Positions 1 through 5,124 of a stretch of DNA of 5,124 nt are shown here, piece after piece. Position numbers and translations under genes: made by a program. The stretch is from an uncultured Clostridia bacterium. Lineage in GTDB: Bacteria > Bacillota > Clostridia > TANB77 > CAG-508. The stretch is taken from contig CAKPKE010000034.1 in NCBI GenBank assembly GCA_934167095.1, positions 1 through 5,124 on the forward strand, read 5' to 3'. The notes beneath the pieces were generated by a model that saw only the letters and a program-made list of their open reading frames with translations, was not told the DNA's origin and did no database searches. How positions within the stretch are numbered: position 1 is the first letter of the stretch; each line of letters begins with the position of its first letter.

Positions 1-419
1 TTTACACTTGCTGCTCTTCTTTTAGGAATTATCACACCATGCACTCCTGCTGTTTCAGCAGTTCTTATTATTGAACCTAAATTGTGAGTATCTTCAATTC
101 CATCTAATATTAATATGAAAGCTTTTTCATTTTTAGATTTTGCCTCATTTAATATATCATCTACACTGCAATAATCAAATGGTGGAACAATAGCAATTAC
201 TCCTTGTGGATTTTCTGTTTGTGCCATTTGATTTATTTTTTCTTTTTCAACTTCAACAGTTACAATTTTTTTCTCTCTTGCCTTTGCAAGAATTTTCATT
301 ATAGAACCATGCTTTTCACCTTTAGCTACATAAATTTTATTAACATCTTTTCCAGACTCTAGTAATTCTAAAACAGAATTTCTTCCCTCAATTTGGTCTT
401 CATAAATTTTATCTTCCAT
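1..419 (-). CDS. rlmB: RlmB/TrmH-family (SpoU) rRNA 2'-O-methyltransferase, 5' part only
   Basis: Partial gene: the first 139 codons read leftwards from ATG at 419-417, and the rest runs off the window. Family members are about 240-260 aa, so roughly 100 residues are missing. The translation begins MEDKIYEDQIEGRNSVLELL, the small N-terminal substrate-binding domain that opens with the family's 'G-RN-V-E-L' pattern. The linker motif NPQG follows at residues 70-73. SpoU catalytic motif 1 begins around residue 105 (LDGIEDTHNLGSIIRTAE); Asn113 and Arg119 are the expected conserved residues. It continues into AGVHGVIIPKRRAASV, typical of RlmB/YacO. The family uses S-adenosylmethionine to 2'-O-methylate a 23S rRNA guanosine (G2251 in E. 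coli), acting through a knotted C-terminal domain. That SAM-binding knot (motifs 2 and 3) lies outside the window, so the exact target (RlmB versus another TrmH-type enzyme) is inferred. The start is supported by GGAG five bases upstream. The gene is co-directional with lepA but separated from it by 250 bases of repeats, so it may have its own promoter. Confidence 0.9.
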   Translation of the reverse strand, partial: MEDKIYEDQIEGRNSVLELLESGKDVNKIYVAKGEKHGSIMKILAKAREKKIVTVEVEKEKINQMAQTENPQGVIAIVPPFDYCSVDDILNEAKSKNEKAFILILDGIEDTHNLGSIIRTAETAGVHGVIIPKRRAASV

Positions 420-424
420 TTTTT

Positions 425-430
425 CTCCAA
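425..430 (-). promoter_or_regulatory. Ribosome binding site of rlmB
   Basis: On the minus strand the bases read TTGGAG, followed by a five-base A-rich spacer (424-420) and then ATG at 419-417. The GGAG core and spacing support this ATG as the start. No earlier in-frame start is needed to include the conserved N-terminal domain. Confidence 0.7.
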
Positions 431-440
431 TCTTTATACT

Positions 441-446
441 ATTATA
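441..446 (-). promoter_or_regulatory. Possible -10 box for rlmB
   Basis: A perfect TATAAT reads leftwards about 22 bases before the rlmB ATG, in the short unique stretch between the repeat pair and the gene. A TG lies just upstream but is one base out of register for a classic extended -10. No good -35 box sits at 16-18 bases: TTATAA is at 17 bases and matches poorly. A second TATAAT occurs at 468-463 inside the left arm of repeat copy 1. In DNA this A+T-rich such hexamers arise often by chance, so this is only a candidate. If used, it would give a leader of around 15 bases and let rlmB be transcribed independently of mutS-lepA. Confidence 0.3.
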
Positions 447-450
447 ATCA

Positions 451-551
451 AAAGTATGCACAATTATAATTTTACAATCATGGCCCAATTTGTATGCCAT
501 GCGTCTGTTGGCTAAAAATTGAGTTTTTGATTTAAAAATATAATAAGTACA
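451..551. repeat. Palindromic intergenic repeat, copy 1 (rlmB-proximal)
   Basis: First of two tandem copies; it aligns with 561-662 at an offset of 110-111 bases. Over 471-551 versus 581-662, 70 of 82 columns match by hand count, with one inserted base in copy 2. The element is an imperfect palindrome. In the core stem, 486-491 pairs with 516-521, 493-494 with 513-514, and 496-499 with 509-512. Position 495 is bulged, 492/515 is a mismatch, and the loop is the nine bases at 500-508 (TGCGTCTGT). An outer AATCA/TGATT pair (476-480 with 527-531) extends the stem. The ends are more decayed than in copy 2: the outer arms match only loosely. It contains no open reading frame. Its function is unknown; the strand is left open because a palindrome reads similarly both ways. 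Confidence 0.8.
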
Positions 552-560
552 TTTTTAGTA

Positions 561-666
561 ATAGTGTGCGCCTTTAGATTTTTACAATCATAGCTCAATT
601 TGTAGGCTATTCGTCTATTAGCTACACAATTGAGCTTTTGATTAAAAAATATAATAAGCACACTAT
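561..666. repeat. Palindromic intergenic repeat, copy 2 (lepA-proximal), with 9-bp terminal inverted repeats
   Basis: Second and better-preserved copy. It begins ATAGTGTGC (561-569) and ends with the exact reverse complement (658-666), four bases (667-670 starting the lepA stop region) from the end of lepA. Further pairing runs inward: the T-rich 579-583 with the A-rich 645-649, 586-590 (AATCA) with 639-643 (TGATT), and 592-600 (AGCTCAATT) with 628-636. The stem then continues to 607-609/619-621 around a nine-base loop at 610-618 (TTCGTCTAT). Almost the whole element can therefore form one long hairpin. The size (about 106 bases), lack of coding capacity and terminal inverted repeats resemble a MITE or other small palindromic intergenic element. 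A structured RNA processed from the lepA-rlmB transcript is an alternative. I do not recognise the family. Confidence 0.8.
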
Positions 667-669
667 ATA

Positions 670-2484
670 TTAATTTTCATCGTCTAATTTTAGCACAGAT
701 AAGAAAGCCTCTTGTGGAATTTCTACATTGCCTATCTCACGCATCTTTTTCTTTCCACGCTTTTGCTTTTCCAATAGTTTCTTCTTTCTTGTAACGTCTC
801 CACCATAGCATTTTGCAAGAACATCTTTTCTCATTGCTGAAATTGTTTCTCTTGCAATAATTTTTCCACCAATAGCAGCTTGAAGTGGAATAGTAAATAA
901 TTGCCTTGGTATAACTGTTTTTAGTTTTTCAATCATTTTTCTTCCTCTTTCATAGCTACTATCTTTGTGAACTATAAATGAAAGAGCGTCAACATTTTCG
1001 CCGTTTACTAAAATATCTAATTTTACTAAAGATGATGGCTTATATTCTTTTAATTCATAATCAAATGAAGCATAGCCTTTAGTTTTTGATTTTAATTTAT
1101 CAAAGAAATCATAAATTATTTCATTTAGTGGAAGTTCATAAACTAAAGTTACTCTTGTTTCATCTAAGTACTTCATGTCTTCATAAATTCCACGTCTATT
1201 TTGACAAATTTCCATTATATTTCCAACAAATTCTTTTGGTGTTATAATTTCCGCTTCTACAAAAGGCTCTTCAATTCTTAAAATTTCGTCAGTTGCTGGT
1301 AAGTCTGCTGGATTGTAAATTTCAAGCATTGTTCCATCTTTTTTATAAACTTTATAAATAACTGATGGTGATGTTGTAATTAGCCCTAAATTGTATTCTC
1401 TATCTAATCTTTCTTCTATTATTTCTAGATGTAGTAGTCCTAAAAATCCACATCTAAAGCCAAATCCTAGCGCTACTGAATTTTCTGGTTCAAACTCTAA
1501 AGCTGCATCATTTAACTTTAGTTTTTCTAGTGCTACTTTTAGATTTTCGTATTCACTACCATCTATTGGATATAGACCACAATATACCATTGGGTTTACT
1601 TTTTTGTAACCAGGAAGTGGCATATCTGCTTCTTTTCCGTCTATTGTAATTGTGTCACCAACTCGAATTTCTTGCAGGCTTTTAATACTTGCTGCAATAT
1701 ATCCAACTTCTCCTGCTGTAAGTTCTTCTCCTGGCTGATATGAACCTGGTTCAAAGTAGCCAACTTCAGTTACTGTGAAAGTTTTGTTAGATGACATTAG
1801 TTTTATTTTATCCCCAGCTCTTACTTTTCCATTTTTGATTCTTACATAAGCAATAGCACCTTGATAGTCATTATAAATTGAATCAAAAATAAGTGCCTGA
1901 AGAGGTGCATTTTCATCTCCTGTTGGAGCAGGAAGATCAGTTACAATTCTCTCTAAAACCTCATCAACATTAAGTCCAGTTTTTGCAGAGATGCAAGGTG
2001 CATCTTGCGCTGGAATTCCAATTATATCTTCAATTTCTTTTTTTACTTCATCAGGTCTTGCGTTTGGAAGGTCAATTTTGTTTATTACTGGCAATATTTC
2101 TAGGTTATTATCTAAAGCTAGATATACATTTGCCAAAGTTTGAGCCTCAACGCCTTGACTTGAATCAACAACTAAAACTGCTCCATCACATGCAGCAAGA
2201 CTTCTTGATACTTCATAATTAAAATCAACATGTCCTGGGGTATCTATTAAATTAAGTTCATACATATTTCCATCTTTTGCTTGATACTTCATCTTTACAG
2301 CTTGAGATTTTATTGTAATTCCTCTTTCTTTTTCAATGTCCATATTATCTAAAACTTGAGATTCCATCTCTCTTTTAGATAAAACTCCAGTCATTTCAAT
2401 TAGTCTATCTGCTAAAGTTGATTTTCCATGGTCAATATGTGCAATTATACTAAAATTTCTGATATATTTTTTCTTATCTTCCAA
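670..2484 (-). CDS. lepA: Elongation factor 4 (LepA), ribosome-associated translational GTPase
   Basis: Complete 604-aa protein, the usual LepA length (about 600). LepA/EF4 is a cytoplasmic, partly membrane-associated GTPase that binds ribosomes. It has been proposed to back-translocate stalled ribosomes and to act in initiation or 30S assembly. The GTPase domain is intact: P-loop AHIDHGKST at residues 15-23, switch I RGITIKS at 54-60 with Thr57, DTPGH at 81-85, NKID at 135-138 and SAK at 166-168. A beta-barrel domain follows (about 190-285), then the EF-G-like domains, including GFGFRCGFLGLLHLEI (340-355). The LepA-specific C-terminal domain ends in the diagnostic basic stretch around residues 556-581, LAKCYGGDVTRKKKL then KQKRGKKKM. 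There is no EF-G domain IV, which excludes FusA. The start is TTG at 2484-2482. The next Met codon is residue 31, beyond the P-loop, so an upstream start is required. GAGG seven bases upstream lies within the end of mutS, and the four-base gap implies co-transcription. The stop is TAA, directly before repeat copy 2. Confidence 0.97.
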   Translation of the reverse strand: MEDKKKYIRNFSIIAHIDHGKSTLADRLIEMTGVLSKREMESQVLDNMDIEKERGITIKSQAVKMKYQAKDGNMYELNLIDTPGHVDFNYEVSRSLAACDGAVLVVDSSQGVEAQTLANVYLALDNNLEILPVINKIDLPNARPDEVKKEIEDIIGIPAQDAPCISAKTGLNVDEVLERIVTDLPAPTGDENAPLQALIFDSIYNDYQGAIAYVRIKNGKVRAGDKIKLMSSNKTFTVTEVGYFEPGSYQPGEELTAGEVGYIAASIKSLQEIRVGDTITIDGKEADMPLPGYKKVNPMVYCGLYPIDGSEYENLKVALEKLKLNDAALEFEPENSVALGFGFRCGFLGLLHLEIIEERLDREYNLGLITTSPSVIYKVYKKDGTMLEIYNPADLPATDEILRIEEPFVEAEIITPKEFVGNIMEICQNRRGIYEDMKYLDETRVTLVYELPLNEIIYDFFDKLKSKTKGYASFDYELKEYKPSSLVKLDILVNGENVDALSFIVHKDSSYERGRKMIEKLKTVIPRQLFTIPLQAAIGGKIIARETISAMRKDVLAKCYGGDVTRKKKLLEKQKRGKKKMREIGNVEIPQEAFLSVLKLDDEN

Positions 2485-2488
2485 TGAA

Positions 2489-5101
2489 TTACCTCATTTC
2501 TTCTTTTATTCTAACAAGTGCGTTAAGCGCATCTATAGGAGTAAGTTCATCAATGTTTATTTTATCTAACTCATGTGCAATTTCTGCAAGTTTAAAGTTA
2601 TACATGTCAAGTTGACCTGAAACTTGCTTTTTAGACTCTTTTTCTATTGCTTTATTAGTCAAAATATTTTTTCTTTCTATATTTTTAAGAATTGCATTTG
2701 CTCTTTGTGTTACAGCTTTTGGAACACCTGCTAATCTTGCAACATGCACACCATAGCTTTCGTCTGTTCCACCTTCTACAATTTTTCTTAAGAAGATTAT
2801 ATCTTCTCCTTTTTCTTTTACTGCAATAGAATAGTTTTTTACTCCTTCTAATGTATTTTCTAAGTCTGTTAACTCATGATAATGTGTTGCAAACAATGTT
2901 TTTGCACCGCATTTTTCTTTATCTGCAATAAATTCTGCAACAGCCCATGCAATAGAAAGTCCATCATAAGTTGAAGTTCCTCTTCCTATTTCATCTAATA
3001 TTACCAAACTGTTTGAAGTTGCTTCTTTTAAAATATTTGCTACTTCCATCATTTCTACCATGAAAGTACTTTGTCCCATACTTAAATCGTCTGAAGCACC
3101 AACTCTTGTAAAAATTTTATCAACAACGCCAATTCTTGCAGATGTTGCTGGAACAAACGAACCAATTTGAGCCATAAGCGTAATTAATGCAACTTGTCTC
3201 ATGTATGTAGATTTACCAGCCATGTTAGGGCCAGTTATTATAGATAGTCTGTCTGCCTCTTTATCTAAATATGTATCATTTGCTACAAAGCTTCCTGCTG
3301 GTAGCATTTTTTCAATTACTGGGTGACGGCCTTCTTTTATGTCTATTATTCCAGAATTATCAACTTCAGGCTTGCAATAATTTAAGTCTTCTGCTACTTG
3401 TGCAAATGAGCAAAGAGTATCTACTTTTGATATAATTAGTGCTGAATTTTGAAGTCTTAATATTTGAGATTTTATTGTTTCTCTTACTTTGCAAAATGCA
3501 CTATACTCTAAGTTTACACTTTTTTCTTCTGCGCCTAAAACTTTGCTTTCAAGTTCTTTTAGTTCTTCTGTTATAAATCTTTCGCCACCAGTTAGAGTTT
3601 GTTTTCTAATATATCTATCTGGAACCATGCTTAATCCTGTTTTTGTAACTTCTATGTAGTAACCAAAAACTCTGTTGTATCCAACTTTTAAGTTTTTAAT
3701 TCCAGTTTGCTCTTTTTCTTTTGCCTCTAGTTCAATTAGCCACTTCTTTCCATCTATCATTGCTGTTTTTACTTCATCAATTTCAGGTGAAAATCCTAAT
3801 TTTATTATTCCACCTTCTGTTATAGATATTGGTGGGTCATCAACTATTGCTTTATCAATTAGTTCAAAAATATCATCTAATGTATCTAGTTCATTATATA
3901 ATCTTGAAAGTAATTTTGATTTGCAACCAGACATCATATTTTTTATTTCTGGAAGTTTAGAGCATGATGCTTTTAGTGAATTTAGCTCTCTTGCATTAAC
4001 ATTTCCATAAGAAATTTTACCAGCTAAACGCTCAATATCATAAACACCCTTAAGAAGATTTTCCATTTCTCCTCTTAAAATTATGTTGTCTTTTAATTCT
4101 TCTACTGCATCTAGTCTTTCTTTAATTTCGTTTTCATCAATAAGTGGATCTGATATCCATCTTCTAAGTAATCTTCCTCCCATTGATGTTGCTGTTTTAT
4201 CTAAAACCCAAAGAAGTGTTCCTTTTTTAGATTTATCTCTCATTTTCTCTGTTAGTTCTAGATTTCTTCTTGCATTTATATCCAAAGACATATACTTTGT
4301 TATTGTATATATCATAATTTTATTTATATGCTCTAACTTCGTTTTTTGAGTATCTTCAATATATGCAATTAATCCATTTATTGCACTTACAGCAAAAAGT
4401 CTATTTTTTAAATCTTTTACGACATCTCCATTATGGTCTAAAACTGCATATTCAGCATAAATTTTATCTGCATCTTCTGAAAATTTTGGTTCTTCTTCAG
4501 TAGAAATATATGCTTCAAATCTTTCTTTAATTTTAGATATTTCTTCTTCACAGTTGTAAAGCATTTCGTTTGCAATAATTTCAGAAGGATTATACCTTGA
4601 AATTTCATCAAGTAGTCTTTCAAAATTATTTTCTTCTTTTATTTCAGCAGAATAAAAATCGCCTGTAGATATATCACAAACTGCAATTCCAAAGAATATT
4701 CCTTTTTTAAATATGCTCATTATAAAGTTGTTTCTTTTTTCTTCAAGAAGACTTCCTTCTGTAACAGTTCCTGGAGTTACAACTTTTATTACATCTCTTT
4801 TTACTATTCCTTTTGCAGTTTTTGGATCCTCTAATTGCTCACAAATTGCAACTTTATGACCATTTGAAACTAATTTTGCAATATAGCTTTCGGCTGCATG
4901 GTATGGAATTCCACACATTGGTGCTCTTTCTTCTTGACCACAGTCTTTTCCTGTAAGTGTTAATTCTAGTTCTCTTGATACATTTACTGCATCATCAAAA
5001 AACATTTCATAAAAATCGCCTAGTCTATAAAATAATATACAATCTTTATATTTTTCTTTTGTTGCAAGATAATGTTGCATCATTGGTGAAAATTCTGCCA
5101 T
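2489..5101 (-). CDS. mutS: DNA mismatch repair protein MutS
   Basis: Complete 870-aa MutS1-type protein, within the usual 850-880 aa range. MutS scans DNA as a dimer, binds mispairs and small loops, and after ATP exchange forms a sliding clamp that recruits MutL. The mismatch-binding domain is at the N terminus, with the Phe-X-Glu wedge as Phe30 and Glu32 in RLGDFYEMF. The connector, core/lever and clamp domains follow (about 125-590). The ATPase has Walker A GPNMAGKST at 624-632, the signature region GASDDLSMGQST at 668-679, Walker B LVILDEIGRGTSTYDG at 699-714 (Asp703, Glu704), ATHYHE with a conserved His at 738-743, and the helix-turn-helix SYGVHVARLAG at 782-792. QLDMY at 830-834 fits a beta-clamp-binding motif of the QL-S/D-L-F type, which is inferred. 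No Smr nuclease domain is present, and the mismatch-binding domain excludes MutS2. The ATG at 5101-5099 is supported by AGGAAG eight bases upstream. The downstream neighbour is lepA, not the mutL often found after mutS in Firmicutes. Confidence 0.98.
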   Translation of the reverse strand: MAEFSPMMQHYLATKEKYKDCILFYRLGDFYEMFFDDAVNVSRELELTLTGKDCGQEERAPMCGIPYHAAESYIAKLVSNGHKVAICEQLEDPKTAKGIVKRDVIKVVTPGTVTEGSLLEEKRNNFIMSIFKKGIFFGIAVCDISTGDFYSAEIKEENNFERLLDEISRYNPSEIIANEMLYNCEEEISKIKERFEAYISTEEEPKFSEDADKIYAEYAVLDHNGDVVKDLKNRLFAVSAINGLIAYIEDTQKTKLEHINKIMIYTITKYMSLDINARRNLELTEKMRDKSKKGTLLWVLDKTATSMGGRLLRRWISDPLIDENEIKERLDAVEELKDNIILRGEMENLLKGVYDIERLAGKISYGNVNARELNSLKASCSKLPEIKNMMSGCKSKLLSRLYNELDTLDDIFELIDKAIVDDPPISITEGGIIKLGFSPEIDEVKTAMIDGKKWLIELEAKEKEQTGIKNLKVGYNRVFGYYIEVTKTGLSMVPDRYIRKQTLTGGERFITEELKELESKVLGAEEKSVNLEYSAFCKVRETIKSQILRLQNSALIISKVDTLCSFAQVAEDLNYCKPEVDNSGIIDIKEGRHPVIEKMLPAGSFVANDTYLDKEADRLSIITGPNMAGKSTYMRQVALITLMAQIGSFVPATSARIGVVDKIFTRVGASDDLSMGQSTFMVEMMEVANILKEATSNSLVILDEIGRGTSTYDGLSIAWAVAEFIADKEKCGAKTLFATHYHELTDLENTLEGVKNYSIAVKEKGEDIIFLRKIVEGGTDESYGVHVARLAGVPKAVTQRANAILKNIERKNILTNKAIEKESKKQVSGQLDMYNFKLAEIAHELDKINIDELTPIDALNALVRIKEEMR
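2491..2495 (-). promoter_or_regulatory. Ribosome binding site of lepA, embedded in the mutS stop region
   Basis: The minus strand reads GAGGT across the last mutS codons (ATG AGG TAA). GAGG ends seven bases before the TTG start of lepA. The site fixes the TTG as the likely start and means ribosomes terminating on mutS sit on the lepA initiation site, a layout that favours translational coupling. Confidence 0.75.
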
Positions 5102-5109
5102 TTATTTTG

Positions 5110-5115
5110 CTTCCT
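5110..5115 (-). promoter_or_regulatory. Ribosome binding site of mutS
   Basis: AGGAAG reads leftwards and ends eight bases before the mutS ATG. The match and spacing are good and confirm the start. Only 23 bases upstream of mutS are visible, too few to tell whether it has its own promoter or follows another gene in an operon. Confidence 0.75.
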
Positions 5116-5124
5116 TTCTATTCT

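Noticed and set aside
539..544. Plus-strand TATAAT (also at 650-655 in copy 2), as an antisense promoter carried by the repeats
   Set aside because: Both copies keep TATAAT preceded by TTGAGY, but the spacing is only 13-14 bases, shorter than normal. No plus-strand gene follows. The A+T-rich arm of a palindrome gives such hexamers easily.
561..666. Intrinsic transcription terminator after lepA
   Set aside because: The hairpin is strong enough, but in the direction of lepA transcription (minus strand) it is not followed by a run of U. The bases after the core stem read TATGATTGTAAA, and the stem is A+T-rich rather than G+C-rich. The T-rich run on the plus strand has no plus-strand gene to terminate.
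451..666. CRISPR array or riboswitch in the lepA-rlmB gap
   Set aside because: There are only two long, diverged, palindromic copies, with no short identical repeats and regular unique spacers. The fold and loop do not match any riboswitch class I can recognise by eye.
1391..2222. Plus-strand open frames opposite lepA (1391-1609 and 1983-2222)
   Set aside because: They lie wholly antisense to conserved LepA coding sequence, have low-complexity compositions and show no recognisable domain or convincing ribosome binding site.
3675..4623. Open frames within mutS (plus strand 3675-4010 and 4083-4349; minus strand 4438-4623)
   Set aside because: All overlap the intact, motif-complete mutS frame. 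The Ser/Phe/Ile-rich plus-strand products and the Lys/Leu-rich minus-strand product are the usual by-products of A+T-rich coding sequence.

Overview
This A+T-rich window looks like chromosome from a low-GC Gram-positive bacterium, most likely a member of the Clostridia (Bacillota). The evidence is the strong preference for A/T-ending codons, TAA stops, purine-rich Shine-Dalgarno sites, and the Firmicute character of the three proteins. The assignment rests on sequence character and family resemblance, not on a database match.

All three genes lie on the minus strand, so transcription runs right to left. At the right is a complete mutS (2489-5101; DNA mismatch recognition ATPase, 870 aa). Four bases downstream is a complete lepA (670-2484; elongation factor 4, 604 aa), which starts with TTG. 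Its Shine-Dalgarno site lies inside the last codons of mutS, so the two genes almost certainly share an mRNA and may be translationally coupled. After a 250-base gap comes the first 139 codons of an rlmB/trmH-type SpoU 2'-O-methyltransferase gene (1-419), which is cut by the window edge.

The genes themselves are conserved housekeeping genes: one for replication fidelity, one for translation and one for rRNA modification. The unexplained part is the lepA-rlmB gap (420-669). It is almost filled by two tandem copies of an imperfect palindrome of about 100 bases, at 451-551 and 561-666, set 110 bases apart. By hand count the best-aligned part matches at 70 of 82 columns. Both copies fold into the same hairpin with the same nine-base loop size and a shared CGTCT loop core. 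One stem base pair differs by a compensatory change (C-G in one copy, T-A in the other). The copy next to lepA also ends in perfect 9-base inverted repeats. This fits either a small non-autonomous mobile palindrome (MITE-like) or a structured intergenic RNA element. I do not recognise it as a named family. No tRNA, rRNA, CRISPR array, insertion sequence gene or convincing intrinsic terminator is visible.
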